DNA of 64,000 nt from Pseudomonas thermotolerans DSM 14292. GTDB lineage: Bacteria; Pseudomonadota; Gammaproteobacteria; Pseudomonadales; Pseudomonadaceae. Within the stretch, counting starts at the first letter, position 1; each line of letters starts with the position of its first letter. This document shows, one piece after another, positions 20,649 through 31,565 of this stretch. Below the pieces are notes generated by a model. It saw nothing but the letters and a program-made list of their open reading frames with translations. It searched no databases and was not told where the DNA came from. The position numbers were made by a program, and so were the translations under genes. The DNA lies in NCBI RefSeq assembly GCF_000364625.1, contig NZ_KB822603.1:1-64000 (forward strand). The letters are read 5' to 3'.

Positions 20649-21584
20649 TCAGGCCAGCGGCTGGCGCGGATCACGGCCGATGGGCAGGGGCAGATTGCGC
20701 GCCCTGGCCAGTTCGATCTGCTTCTGCCGCTCGCGGGCGCTCTCTCGTGTCCTTTCCGGCAGGGAGTCCCAGCAGTGCGGGCAGCTGATGCCGGGCACGT
20801 AGGACGCGGACTGGCGATCCTCGGCCGAGATCGGATTGCGACAGGCATGGCACAGGTCGTAATCGCCCCTGGAAAGATCGTGGCGCACGGTGACACGGTT
20901 GTCGAATACGAAGCACTCGCCGTGCCACTTACTCTGTTCTTCGGGCACCTCCTCCAGGTACTTGAGGATGCCGCCCTTGAGGTGGAAGACCTGCTCGAAG
21001 CCGGCCTCGAGCATGAAACTGGAAGCCTTCTCGCAACGGATGCCGCCGGTGCAGAACATGGCCACCTTCTTGTGCCGGGCCGGGTCGAAGCGGGCTCTGA
21101 CGAACTCGGGAAACTGACGGAACGACCGGGTCTCCGGATCGATGGCGCCCTCGAAGGTGCCGATGGCCACCTCATAGTCGTTGCGGGTGTCGATCAGCAG
21201 CACCTCGGGATCGGCAATCAGCGCGTTCCAGTCCTTCGGCTCGACGTAGGTGCCGACGCGGCGGTTGGGATCGACGCCGGGCACCCCCAGAGTGACGATC
21301 TCCTTTTTCAGCTTGACCTTGGTGCGGTAGAAGGGCTGCGCGTCGCAGTAGGACTCCTTGTGCTCGAGGTCGGCCAGGCGCGGGTCGCTCTTCAGCCAGG
21401 CGAGCAGCGAGTCGATGCCCTCGCGGGTACCGGAGACGGTGCCGTTGATGCCCTCCTCGGCGAGCAGCAGGGTGCCCTTGATGCCATTGGCGAGCATGGT
21501 TTGCAGCAGGGGTTCCCGCAGGGCGACGTGGTCCGTCAGGGTGACGAACTTGTACAGCGCTGCCACCACTATGTTCTGGGTCAT
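20649..21584 (-). CDS. trhO: tRNA uridine-34 hydroxylase (rhodanese-like)
   Basis: TrhO (YceA) makes 5-hydroxyuridine at the tRNA wobble position using O2 and prephenate-independent chemistry. It has 311 residues. An N-terminal acylphosphatase-like domain (about 1-100) is followed by a rhodanese domain with the loop [13 protein letters not shown] holding the catalytic cysteine. The C-terminal part has a zinc-like cysteine set (CHACRN ... CPHC). The ATG at 21584 gives [14 protein letters not shown]. Confidence 0.93.
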   Translation of the reverse strand: MTQNIVVAALYKFVTLTDHVALREPLLQTMLANGIKGTLLLAEEGINGTVSGTREGIDSLLAWLKSDPRLADLEHKESYCDAQPFYRTKVKLKKEIVTLGVPGVDPNRRVGTYVEPKDWNALIADPEVLLIDTRNDYEVAIGTFEGAIDPETRSFRQFPEFVRARFDPARHKKVAMFCTGGIRCEKASSFMLEAGFEQVFHLKGGILKYLEEVPEEQSKWHGECFVFDNRVTVRHDLSRGDYDLCHACRNPISAEDRQSASYVPGISCPHCWDSLPERTRESARERQKQIELARARNLPLPIGRDPRQPLA

Positions 21585-21701
21585 GGAGGGACTGGCTTCC
21601 GAAGCTCGCCCGGGACGGGGCGAGACACATTGCGAAGGACGCAGTTTAACAGAACTGACTCGACCAGCTCCGCCAGCGGACTAGCCAAAGACGTCAACCT
21701 G

Positions 21702-22073
21702 AAGTCAATAGCGGCAACATCTTCCGCGTAGGCGGGAACGGCACCGGCAGCCACTCAACTCTGGAGCCCTAAACGATTCGAGCTTCGTGCCCCTCGATGA
21801 CTGGATCGCCGGCCCCTGAGCATTACCGGCAACTACACCAGCAACGAACAAATGCACCAAGGCGATCGATGTCGCCGGCGCTTCGAACGACACCCTCAGT
21901 CTGCTTGGCGACCACAGCTACCAAGGCGAGCAGACGTAGGTCTCGGTGGTTCCTACAGCTGGAATGACGGCAAGTACACCCTGTTCGCGGAAGCCCTCGC
22001 CAACACCAGCCTCGACCACTTCGGCGACAGCTACGCCTACAAGGGGACCTTCGGCATCAGAGTGAAATGGTGA
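21702..22073 (+). pseudogene. autotransporter remnant
   Basis: The last in-frame part reads [16 protein letters not shown] and onward to GTFGIRVKW-stop: the final strands of an autotransporter beta-barrel, with the aromatic C-terminal residue that the outer-membrane assembly machinery needs. Upstream, in shifted frames, are passenger-like scraps: NSGNIFRVGGNGTGS (about 21711-21755), [13 protein letters not shown] and [20 protein letters not shown] (about 21861-21920). Stops and at least two frame changes separate them, and most of a normal 1000-residue gene is gone. No start codon or promoter was found. A hairpin at 22098-22135 is probably its old terminator. Confidence 0.75.
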
Positions 22074-22097
22074 TGAGCTGAGAGCTCCCGCCCCCAG

Positions 22098-22135
22098 AGA
22101 CCGCTCCTGCCAATCGTTGATGGCAGGAGCGGTCT
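22098..22135 (+). terminator. perfect hairpin after the autotransporter remnant
   Basis: Arms AGACCGCTCCTGCCA and TGGCAGGAGCGGTCT pair fully (15 bp) with an 8-base loop. The T run is poor (TGTCCC), so termination would be weak. Confidence 0.6.
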
Positions 22136-22217
22136 GTCCCGTCGGGCGGGCTGCCCTCACCGCTCGGAAAAACCGCAGCCGGGAGAGGGACGCGCCTCAC
22201 TCCTCGAGGGAAACGGG

Positions 22218-22520
22218 CTAGCCGTGCTTGCTGCCGCCGCGGCAGGTCGGCGAGTCCGGCGCCGCGCCCTGTTCCTCCCATTCCTCGGGAGTGTAGGTGT
22301 GCAGGGCCAGGGCATGGAACTGTCCCATCAGCTCGCCGAGGGTGGCATAGACCTTCTGGTGGCGGCGGACCAGGTTCAGGCCGGCGAACGCCGGGCTGAC
22401 CACCACCGCCTTGAAATGGGTCTCCAGCCCGCGGCTGTGCATATGGCTTTCGTCGAGGACTTCGAGGTATTCGGGCTCGAGGGCGGCCAGCGCCGCCCGG
22501 ATACGGTCACGCATGCTCAT
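22218..22520 (-). CDS. bolA: BolA-family protein
   Basis: The protein has 100 residues, a single BolA domain (MRDRIRAALAALEPEYLEVLDESHMHSRG ... HFKAVVVSPAF). BolA proteins pair with monothiol glutaredoxins in Fe-S handling and affect cell shape and biofilm genes. The conserved His in the QFHALALHTYTP segment is present. The ATG at 22520 has GGAAG upstream; the ATG at 22514 is a possible alternative. It lies 18 bases after the DUF2059 gene, so the two are probably cotranscribed. Confidence 0.92.
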   Translation of the reverse strand: MSMRDRIRAALAALEPEYLEVLDESHMHSRGLETHFKAVVVSPAFAGLNLVRRHQKVYATLGELMGQFHALALHTYTPEEWEEQGAAPDSPTCRGGSKHG

Positions 22521-22538
22521 GCAGTCTTCCACTCGCTA

Positions 22539-23048
22539 CTACTTCTTCTTGGCCGCCTGCGGGTCCAGCTCGGCGCTCATGTCGGAGAGCAGCTTGTTGA
22601 CCTCCGGCACCGCGCTCTCCAGCTTTTCCTGGGTCAGTTGGGCGGAGCGGGCGGTCAGCTCGGGCATCTTGGCGATCACCTTCTTGCCCAACGGCGACTC
22701 GTAGAAGGCCACCAGGTCCCGCAGCTCCTGCTCGGTGAAGCTGACAGTGTACAGCTTGATCAGATCCGGCTTGATCTTCTCCCAGCCCACTGCGCGGTCG
22801 AGGGCCGCGTTGGCCTTGGCCTGGTAGCTCTCCAGCACCGCCCGCTTGCTTTCCGGCGCCTGGGCCTGGGCGAAGCGCTGGGCGAACATCTGCTGGACCT
22901 GGGCGTAGACCGGCACGGTCAGCCGGTCGGCATTGGCCAGCTTGAGGAAACGTTCGGCATTGGCGGCGTGGCTGGCCGCGTCAGCCAGAACCTGGCCGCT
23001 CATTCCCACGAGGAGAACGGCAGTGCAAAGGGCGCGAATGGGAGTCAT
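22539..23048 (-). CDS. secreted DUF2059 protein
   Basis: The protein has 169 residues. A signal peptide (about 1-23, ending GQVLADA) precedes an all-helical DUF2059 domain with the typical FTEQELRDLVAFYESPLGKKV segment. The family is periplasmic and of unknown function. It sits just upstream of bolA in the same direction. Nothing unusual is seen. Confidence 0.85.
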   Translation of the reverse strand: MTPIRALCTAVLLVGMSGQVLADAASHAANAERFLKLANADRLTVPVYAQVQQMFAQRFAQAQAPESKRAVLESYQAKANAALDRAVGWEKIKPDLIKLYTVSFTEQELRDLVAFYESPLGKKVIAKMPELTARSAQLTQEKLESAVPEVNKLLSDMSAELDPQAAKKK

Positions 23049-23302
23049 GGGAGAAATCCTTGCGGTTGGGGAAATGAACGGCGGGAGGCCATTCTGCGCC
23101 CGCCCCAGACGGCACTCAAGCCGCGCAGATGACGGATGCTTGGCGCCATGAAACACGGATTGCCAAATGACCAGCACTTGCCCATCCTTCGATCGGGTCG
23201 GCATGCTTGCGGGACGTGACCTGCCCACTCACTGAATCGACCATGGGGCGGGCGGCGAGTTGCATGGGCCGCCCGAATCCCACGAACACATGGATGTGTC
23301 CG

Positions 23303-24301
23303 ATGACCAGTCTGCCCCCACCCATCCAGCCGCTGTGCGACGCCCGCGGCAACCTGCTGCCGGCAGCCGTCGGCTGGTCGACGCGCCCGCGCGTGCACTG
23401 CGCCCTGCGCGGTCACCTCGGCCGCCGCAAACGCTGGAACCACTGGTGCGTCACCAGCCCCCAGTGGATGCTCTCGCTGACCATCGCCGACCTGGACTAC
23501 GTCGGCTATGGCGCCGTGCACTTCCTGGACATGGACAGCGGCGAGGTGTTTTCCCGCTCCCAGTTCCGCGCCTTCGGCCAGGGCTGCACGCTGCCCGACA
23601 CGCCCCAGGAAAGCCACGCGTTCGACCACCCTAACCTGCAGCTGCGCGCCGACGCCCAGCCCAGGCGCCTGCGCCTGACCGCCATCGCTCCGGACCTCGG
23701 CAGCCAGCCGCTGGCCCTGGCCTTGGACATCCAGCGCCCGGCCCACCTGGAGTCGGCCAACCTGGTGGCCCCCTTCGGCCGCAAGGGTTTCCACGCCGCC
23801 TCGCGGCAGTTGGGGCTGCCAGCCAGCGGCAGTCTGCAGCTGGGCGAGCGCCAGTACCAGTGCCACGGCGGACAGAGTTTCGCCTCGCTGGACTTCGGCC
23901 GTGGTGTCTGGCCGCTGCGCAGTCACTGGACGCGCGCCACCTTCGCCGCACCAGGAGGCATCGCCGGCAACTTCGGCTCCGGCTGGGCGGAAGACGCCGG
24001 CTTCTCCGAGAATGCTCTGTGGTTCGGCGGCAGCCTGCTGCCCCTGGACTGCCCGGTACACATCGATCCGCTGCGCTCCGAGTCCCTGGCGCCCTGGCGG
24101 CTGAGTACCGACGACCAGCGCGTCGAGCTGATCTTCACCCCCCGCCAATACCACCACACCCAACCCTCCTTCAGCCCCTTCCACGTCACCACCGGCCAGT
24201 GGTTCGGCCATTTCGAGGGACTCCTGCGCAGTCCCGCCGGTGAGCGGGTGCCGGTGCGCAGCGCCCTCGGCTGGCTGGGCAGCAGCAACGCGCTCTGGTG
24301 A
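23303..24301 (+). CDS. DUF2804 protein
   Basis: The protein has 332 residues and matches the DUF2804 family: N-terminal PLCDARGNLLPAAVGWSTRP, a middle with RRKRWNHWCVTSP, and a C-terminal FGHFEGLLRSPAGERVPV. The function is not known; the beta-rich fold resembles lipocalin-like tandem domains (family-level knowledge, not seen here). No signal peptide is present. ATG 23303 and ATG 23294 (three residues earlier) are both possible, and neither has a strong ribosome site. Confidence 0.8.
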   Translation: MTSLPPPIQPLCDARGNLLPAAVGWSTRPRVHCALRGHLGRRKRWNHWCVTSPQWMLSLTIADLDYVGYGAVHFLDMDSGEVFSRSQFRAFGQGCTLPDTPQESHAFDHPNLQLRADAQPRRLRLTAIAPDLGSQPLALALDIQRPAHLESANLVAPFGRKGFHAASRQLGLPASGSLQLGERQYQCHGGQSFASLDFGRGVWPLRSHWTRATFAAPGGIAGNFGSGWAEDAGFSENALWFGGSLLPLDCPVHIDPLRSESLAPWRLSTDDQRVELIFTPRQYHHTQPSFSPFHVTTGQWFGHFEGLLRSPAGERVPVRSALGWLGSSNALW

Positions 24302-24378
24302 TCCCCCCTCCCGGGCATGCGGAACCCGGACCGGGTCAGGCAGCCTAAACTGCCGGAAGACCGTCAGGAGAAATCATC

Positions 24379-25765
<1,387 letters not shown>

Positions 25766-25773
<8 letters not shown>

Positions 25774-26392
25774 GGTGACGAAGCATGGCGCCACCCCCCT
25801 GGAAGGCGATGGCAAGCGCATCCTTCTGGTGCTCGGCACGCCGAAGAGCGACAGCCTCTGCCACGCCCTCGCCGAAGCCTATGCCCTGGGTGCGCGCCGC
25901 GAAGGCCACGTGGTGCGCCAGCTGAAGCTCGGCGAGCTGCGCTTCGACCCGGTGCTGCACGGCGGCTACGACCACAACCAGACCCTCGAACCCGACCTGC
26001 TCGAAGCACAGCGGCAGATCCACTGGGCCGAGCACCTGGTATTCGTCTACCCGGTGTGGTGGGGTGGCCTGCCGGCGCTGCTCAAGGGCTTCTTAGAGAG
26101 GGTGTTCCTGCCCGGCTTCGCCTTCCGCTACCGCGACCAGCGCCGCAGCCAGTCGTGGGACAAGCTGCTCAGCGGGCGCACCGCCGACCTGCTGGTCACC
26201 CTGGACACGCCGCGCTGGTACTTCCGCTGGATCTACGGCGCCCCGGCACACCGCCAGATGGTGCGCACCATCCTCGGCTTCTGCGGAATCAAGACCCGCC
26301 GGCTGGCGGAGTTCGCCCCGGTGCGCCCCTCCTCCGAGGCCCAGCGCCAGGACTGGCTGCGGCGCGCCGAGCAGCTCGGCAGCCGCGTCTGA
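25766..26392 (+). CDS. NAD(P)H:quinone reductase-like flavoprotein
   Basis: The protein has 208 residues with a flavodoxin-like fold of the MdaB/NQO1 type: beta1 [22 protein letters not shown], then [21 protein letters not shown], the FMN/FAD contact region of the family. It probably reduces quinones by two electrons with NAD(P)H. It overlaps fumC by 8 bases and so is likely translationally coupled to it. The partner and substrate are not given by context. Confidence 0.85.
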
Positions 26393-26401
26393 ATCCCCCC
26401 G

Positions 26402-27367
26402 TCAGAGGCTCTGCAACCCCGGCCTCGCCCGACGCGCCCGATAGCTGCGCAGCAGCGAGGGCGCCAGGGCGATGGTCGCCGAGCCCAGCACCACCAGCAG
26501 CGCGCCCAGATAAGCAAGCAGGTTGAGCGTCTCCGGTTCGACGTGTTCGGGCCATAGCACCGCGGCGCCGGCCACCGCGACGAAGGTCACCAGCGGGGTG
26601 ATGGCCAGGGTCGCGCTGACCCGCGACGCCTCCCAGTGAGCCAGGGCCTCGGCGAAGGCGCCGTAGGCGACCAGGGTGTTCAGGCAGCAGGCGAGCAGTA
26701 GCCAGCCCTGCAGCGGGCTCAGCTCCAGCACTTGGCGCGGCTGGGCCCAGGGGGTGAGCAGCAGGGCGCAGCCCAGATAGATCACCATCATGATCTGCAC
26801 CGAGTGCCAGACGGTGAGCAGTTGCTTCTGCGCCAGGCCGTAGAAGGTCCAGACGAAGGCCGCTCCGAGCACCACCAGCACCCCGGTCGTATAGCGGGTC
26901 ATGGAGCTGAACAGCTCGTCCAGGCGCTGGTTGAAGAACAGTCCGAAGCCGCCCAACATCACCAGCAAGCCGAGGCCCTGGCCGAGGCTGAAACGCTCGC
27001 GGAACACGAACAGGCTGCTGATCAGGAACAGCACCGGCGCCACCTGAATGACCAGTTGGGTAGTGCCCGGGCTGAGCATATCCAGGCCGAACAGGTAGAG
27101 CACGTAATTGCCGGTCAACCCGGCGATGGCCAGTCCCAGCAGCCAACGGCCGTTGCGGCCGAGGGCGGCGAAGCTGGGCAGGCGACGACTGGCGGCCAGG
27201 TAGAGGAACAGCAGGGCGCCGGAAACCAACAGGCGATACCAGGTCACGGTCACCGGGTCCATGACCCGCAGGACCTCCTTGAGCTTGATGGGCAGGATGC
27301 CCCAGAGCACGGCGGTGACCAGGGCGAGGAACAGGCCGTAGAGCCAACGGCCGGAGGAGATGTGCAT
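26402..27367 (-). CDS. EamA/DMT-family transporter
   Basis: The protein has 321 residues with ten predicted membrane helices in two EamA repeats (about 5-140 and 155-300). The N-terminal motif WGILPIKLKEV and the segment YGLAQKQLLTVW fit RhaT/RarD-like drug/metabolite transporters. The substrate is unknown. The ATG at 27367 gives MHISSGRWLYG; upstream in-frame residues are not family-like. It converges on the fumC-side genes. Confidence 0.87.
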   Translation of the reverse strand: MHISSGRWLYGLFLALVTAVLWGILPIKLKEVLRVMDPVTVTWYRLLVSGALLFLYLAASRRLPSFAALGRNGRWLLGLAIAGLTGNYVLYLFGLDMLSPGTTQLVIQVAPVLFLISSLFVFRERFSLGQGLGLLVMLGGFGLFFNQRLDELFSSMTRYTTGVLVVLGAAFVWTFYGLAQKQLLTVWHSVQIMMVIYLGCALLLTPWAQPRQVLELSPLQGWLLLACCLNTLVAYGAFAEALAHWEASRVSATLAITPLVTFVAVAGAAVLWPEHVEPETLNLLAYLGALLVVLGSATIALAPSLLRSYRARRARPGLQSL

Positions 27368-27641
27368 GGCAGACGTCCAGACAGGCAGGGCCGGCAGAGC
27401 CGGAAAAGGACTCATTCTAGACAGCCTGCTCCCAGCGGCACAGTAACAGCTCGGAAGGCTGATCGACCGCAACTGTATCGCTCGTCCTGCCGCATCACGA
27501 AGTCGGCGCCAAATTTATGCGAATGCCCTGGCAATTGTGCCGATCACGCGGATAACTGCGACCACTTGTCGACACCCATGGCAGCCCGCTAGAGTCCCGC
27601 CACAATTCCAATATCGCCCGTTTCGTAGACGAGGTATTGCC

Positions 27642-27851
27642 ATGTACGTACAGCGCGAGACCGACCTCGGTCCCGGCACCTACTACCGTAGCGGCCGGAT
27701 CAGCACGGTGAACGGCCAGCATTTCTTCTCCACCCGTGAAGGCACCCTGGAAGGTCCCTATTTCACCCGCTTGGACGCGGAGCGGGAGATCCAGCGCTAT
27801 ATCCTCCGCCAGCGCCAGGCCCAGGGCCTGCTGGAAAGCCGCAACTTCTGA
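27642..27851 (+). CDS. small DUF6316 protein
   Basis: The protein has 69 residues, MYVQRETDLGPGTYYRSGR..., of the DUF6316 family common in Pseudomonas. It is rich in aromatic and charged residues, with no signal peptide. The ATG at 27642 follows GAGG. A possible promoter (TTGTCG 27566, TAGAGT 27590, 18-base spacing) precedes it. Function unknown. Confidence 0.8.
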   Translation: MYVQRETDLGPGTYYRSGRISTVNGQHFFSTREGTLEGPYFTRLDAEREIQRYILRQRQAQGLLESRNF

Positions 27852-27869
27852 GCCCCTGAGCGGGCATGA

Positions 27870-27892
27870 GAAACCGCGCCCAGCGCGGTTTC
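27870..27892. terminator. hairpin between convergent genes
   Basis: Arms GAAACCGCGC and GCGCGGTTTC with a CCA loop lie between the DUF6316 gene and pap. T runs are short on both strands. Confidence 0.6.
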
Positions 27893-27909
27893 GTCGTTTG
27901 CGGAACGCT

Positions 27910-29397
27910 TCAATCCCGCGCCAGGGCCTTCTCCAGGGCCTCATTGATGGTGCGCAGCACCTTGACCCGCGCATGGCGCTTGTCGTTGGCCTCCACCAGG
28001 GTCCAGGGCGCCAGCGCGGTGCTGGTACGGTCCACCATGTCCTCCACCGCATCCACGTAGAGGTCCCACTTCTCGCGGTTGCGCCAGTCCTCGTCGGTGA
28101 TCTTGTAGCGTTTGAAGGGCATGCTCTCGCGCTCCTTGAAGCGCTGGTACTGGGTGTCCTTGTCGATCGCCAGCCAGAACTTCACGACGATCACGCCGTG
28201 CCGCTGCAGGTGTTCCTCGAAGTCATTGATCTCGCCGTAGGCGCGCATCCAGTCGGCTTCCGAGCAAAAGCCCTCGACCCGCTCCACCAACACCCGGCCG
28301 TACCAGGAGCGGTCGAAGATGGTGATCCCGCGCCTGGCCGGCACGTGCCGCCAGAAGCGCCACAGGTAGGGCTGGGCGCGCTCCTCCTCGGTGGGCGCGG
28401 CGATCGGCACGATGCGGTACTGACGCGGGTCCAGGGCCTCGGTGACGCGACGGATGGCGCCCCCCTTGCCGGCCGCGTCGTTGCCCTCGAAGACCAGCAC
28501 CAGCGCGTGGCGGCGGAAGCGCTTGTCGCGAATCAGGCCGTTCAGGCGGATCTGCTCGGCCAGCAGCTGCTCCCGGTACTCGTCCTTGCCCAGGCTCAGG
28601 GACAGGTCCAGGCTGTCCAGCAGGCCGCGCTGGTCGATACTGGAAACCAGCGGCGCGCAATGCGGATTGACCCTGTGGTGCCGACGGTTCTTGAGCGCCA
28701 CCTGCAGGCTGTCGAGGAGGATGCGCCCGACACTCAGGCTGCGGTAGCGCGGGTCCGCCCCGGCGATCACGTACCAGGGCGCGAAATCCTGGCTGGTGCG
28801 CCGCAGGACCAGCTCGGCGGTCTCCACGATCTTGTCGTAGACCTTGGCCTGGGCCCAGTCCAGCACGCTGATCTGCCAGCTCTGCCGGGGGTCGTCGGCC
28901 AGTTCTCGGAGGCGCCTCTTCAGCTGCTTCTTGGACAGGTGGAACCAGAACTTGAGGATCAGCGCGCCCTCGTCGCTGAGCATCCGCTCGACGCGGACGA
29001 TCTCCTCCATCGCCTGCTCCAGGCGGTCCTTCTTGATCCGCCCCTGGGCCCGGGCGACCAGCAGCTCGCTGTACCAGTTGCCGAAGAAGATGCCGATCTT
29101 GCCCTTCGGCGGCAGGCGCCGCCAGTAGCGCCACTGCGGCGGTCGCGCCAGCTCCTCGTCGGTGGGCAGCAGAAAGCCCTCCACCTGGATCTGCCGCGGA
29201 TCCATCCACTCGTTGAGCAGTTTGACCGTCTCACCCTTGCCGGCCCCCTCGATGCCGTTGATCATCAGGATCACCGGGAAGCGCGCCTGTTCCCGGAGTT
29301 CGAACTGGGCGGCGAGCAGCGCCTCGCGCAGCGTGGCGACCGCCTGCTCGTAGGTTTCCTTGTCGACGCTATGGCCGATCTCTGCTGACTCGAACAT
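27910..29397 (-). CDS. pap: polyphosphate:AMP phosphotransferase (class II PPK2)
   Basis: The enzyme phosphorylates AMP to ADP with polyphosphate. It has 495 residues built from two fused PPK2 modules. The first has the P-loop NGIEGAGKGET (about 46-56), the second EGNDAAGKGGA (about 302-312) followed by the lid-type FDRSWYGRVLVERVEGF. Tandem PPK2 of this length is the Pap form. It is divergent from mnmC and lies near the NAGGN genes, as in P. aeruginosa. Confidence 0.95.
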   Translation of the reverse strand: MFESAEIGHSVDKETYEQAVATLREALLAAQFELREQARFPVILMINGIEGAGKGETVKLLNEWMDPRQIQVEGFLLPTDEELARPPQWRYWRRLPPKGKIGIFFGNWYSELLVARAQGRIKKDRLEQAMEEIVRVERMLSDEGALILKFWFHLSKKQLKRRLRELADDPRQSWQISVLDWAQAKVYDKIVETAELVLRRTSQDFAPWYVIAGADPRYRSLSVGRILLDSLQVALKNRRHHRVNPHCAPLVSSIDQRGLLDSLDLSLSLGKDEYREQLLAEQIRLNGLIRDKRFRRHALVLVFEGNDAAGKGGAIRRVTEALDPRQYRIVPIAAPTEEERAQPYLWRFWRHVPARRGITIFDRSWYGRVLVERVEGFCSEADWMRAYGEINDFEEHLQRHGVIVVKFWLAIDKDTQYQRFKERESMPFKRYKITDEDWRNREKWDLYVDAVEDMVDRTSTALAPWTLVEANDKRHARVKVLRTINEALEKALARD

Positions 29398-29507
29398 GGA
29401 ACTCCCCCTGACTGGATCCCCCTAGCCTAGCGAAGTCGTCTCTGAACCGCTCGGCTCCGGCATGGGGCGGATCGGCTAGAATGCGCCTCCCGTCCATGAG
29501 GCCCGCC

Positions 29508-31481
29508 ATGTCCGAGACACCCGACACCTTCAGCCACGCCCGCATCGACTGGGACGAGCAGGGGCTACCCCATTCCCGGCAGTTCGACGACGTCTACTTC
29601 TCCCGCGCCGACGGTCTGGAGGAGACCCGCCACGTGTTCCTCGCCGGCAACCACCTGGCCGAACGCTTCGCCGCACTGCCCGAGGGCGGCCGCCTGGTGA
29701 TCGGCGAGACCGGCTTCGGTACCGGGATGAACTTCCTCTGCGCCTGGGAGCTGTTCGAGCGCACGGCGCCGGCCAGCGCCCGTCTGCACTTCGTCAGCGT
29801 CGAGAAGTACCCGCTGACCCGTGCCGACCTCGAGCGTGCCCTCGCCCTCTGGCCGCACCTGGCCCCCTACTCCGCGCGCCTGCTGGATCAGTACCGGGCC
29901 ATCCATCCGGGCTTCCAGCGCCTGCTGCTGGACGGCGGCCGGGTGGTGCTGACCCTGCTGATCGGCGATGCCCGGGACTGCCTGCGCCAGCTGGACGGGC
30001 ACATCGACGCCTGGTTCCTCGACGGCTTCGCCCCGGCCAAGAACCCGCAGATGTGGAACGCCGAGCTGTTCGCCGAGCTGGCTCGTCTCTCGGTCCCCGG
30101 CACCACCCTGGGCACCTTCACCAGCGCCGGCTTCGTGCGCCGGGGGCTGATCGCCGCCGGCTTCGACATGCAGCGCATTCCCGGCACGGGCAGGAAGCGC
30201 GAGGTGATGCGCGGGCGCTTCACGGGTAGCCCGGCGCCGGCCGGCAAGCCCTGGTTCGCCCGTCCGACATGGCCTGCGGCGCGCCGTGAGGCCCTGGTGA
30301 TTGGTGGCGGGCTGGCCGGCTGCGCCACCGCCGCCAGCCTGGCCGCCCGCGGCTGGCAGGTGAGCCTGCTGGAACGCCACGCTGGGCTCGCCGAGGAAGG
30401 CTCCGGCAACCCCCAGGGGGTGCTCTACCTCAAGCTGTCCGCCCACGGCACCCAACTGTCGCGGCTGGTGGTCAGCGGCTTCGGCTACACCCGCCGGATC
30501 GTCGAGCGCCTGCAGCGCGGCCAGGACTGGGACGCCTGCGGCGTGCTGCAGCTGGCCTTCGACGCCAAGGAGGCGGCACGCCAGGCCCGGCTGGCCGCAG
30601 CCTTCCCCGTCGATCTGCTGCGCGCGGTGAGCCGCGAGGAGGCCGAGACCCTGGCCGGCATCGGCCTGCCGGCCGGCGGGCTGTTCTTCCCCGAAGCCGG
30701 CTGGCTGCATCCGCCGGCGCTGTGCCGGCTGCTGGCGACACACCCGAACATCCGCCTGCTACCCCATCAGGAAGCAGTGGAACTACGTCGCGACGGTGAC
30801 CGCTGGCAGGCCCTGGACGGCGAGCGCCTGCTCGCCGAGGCGCCGGTGGCGGTCCTGGCCGGCGCCGCCGAGGTCGGCCGCTTCCCGCAGGCCGCCGGCC
30901 TGCCGCTCAAGCGCATCCGCGGGCAGATCACCCGCCTGCCGGCCAGCGCAGAGTCCCGGGCCCTGCGCACCGTGGTCTGTGCCGAGGGCTACGTCGCGCC
31001 ACCGCGCAACGACGAGCACACCCTCGGCGCCAGCTTCGACTTCGTCGGCAGCGAACCGATCCCCACCGTCGCCGAACACGTCAGCAACCTGACCCTGTTG
31101 GAGGAGATCTCCGCCGACCTGGCTCGCCGCGTGGGCGCCGAGCAGCTCGTCCCCGAACACCTGGAGGGCCGCGCCGCCTTCCGCTGCACCAGTCCGGACT
31201 ACCTGCCCATCGTCGGCCCGCTCGCCGATGCCGAGGCCTTTGCCGCCGCCTACGCGGTGCTCGCCCGGGACGCCCGCCAGGTGCCGGACACCCCCTGCCC
31301 CTGGCTGGACGGCCTGTACGTCAATACCGCCCACGGCTCCCGCGGGCTGATCACTGCGCCACTGGCCGCCGAGCTGCTGGCCGCCTGGCTGGACGACGAA
31401 CCGCTGCCCCTGCCGCGCGAGGTGGCCGAGGCCTGCCACCCCAACCGTTTCCTGCTGCGCAAGCTGATCCGCGGCCAATGA
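29508..31481 (+). CDS. mnmC: bifunctional tRNA mnm5s2U34 synthesis enzyme MnmC
   Basis: MnmC finishes the 5-methylaminomethyl group at U34 of several tRNAs. It has 657 residues. The N-terminal methyltransferase (MnmD-like, about 1-235) has the SAM loop GETGFGTGMNFL and FLDGFAPAKNPQMW. The C-terminal FAD-dependent oxidase (about 260-657) begins with VIGGGLAGCATAASLA. The ATG at 29508 (MSETPDTFSHARIDW) was preferred over 29481, which only adds unrelated residues. Confidence 0.95.
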   Translation: MSETPDTFSHARIDWDEQGLPHSRQFDDVYFSRADGLEETRHVFLAGNHLAERFAALPEGGRLVIGETGFGTGMNFLCAWELFERTAPASARLHFVSVEKYPLTRADLERALALWPHLAPYSARLLDQYRAIHPGFQRLLLDGGRVVLTLLIGDARDCLRQLDGHIDAWFLDGFAPAKNPQMWNAELFAELARLSVPGTTLGTFTSAGFVRRGLIAAGFDMQRIPGTGRKREVMRGRFTGSPAPAGKPWFARPTWPAARREALVIGGGLAGCATAASLAARGWQVSLLERHAGLAEEGSGNPQGVLYLKLSAHGTQLSRLVVSGFGYTRRIVERLQRGQDWDACGVLQLAFDAKEAARQARLAAAFPVDLLRAVSREEAETLAGIGLPAGGLFFPEAGWLHPPALCRLLATHPNIRLLPHQEAVELRRDGDRWQALDGERLLAEAPVAVLAGAAEVGRFPQAAGLPLKRIRGQITRLPASAESRALRTVVCAEGYVAPPRNDEHTLGASFDFVGSEPIPTVAEHVSNLTLLEEISADLARRVGAEQLVPEHLEGRAAFRCTSPDYLPIVGPLADAEAFAAAYAVLARDARQVPDTPCPWLDGLYVNTAHGSRGLITAPLAAELLAAWLDDEPLPLPREVAEACHPNRFLLRKLIRGQ

Positions 31482-31528
31482 CCGCAGGCTGACGCGACGA
31501 ACGACGGTTGCCTTTTTTGGCATCCAAC

Positions 31529-31561
31529 ATATACTCCACCCAGTATATTGATAGGGAGTAT
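31529..31561. promoter_or_regulatory. candidate operator of the persulfide operon, site 1
   Basis: ATATACT (31529-31535), six bases, AGTATAT (31542-31548) is a perfect inverted repeat. It overlaps a second pairing, ATACTCC (31531-31537) with GGGAGTAT (31554-31561), next to the first gene's ribosome site. TACTCC/GGAGTA recurs at site 2. DUF156 (CsoR/RcnR/CstR) repressors bind GC tracts flanked by ATAC/GTAT-type ends. Confidence 0.55.
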
Positions 31562-31565
31562 GCCG

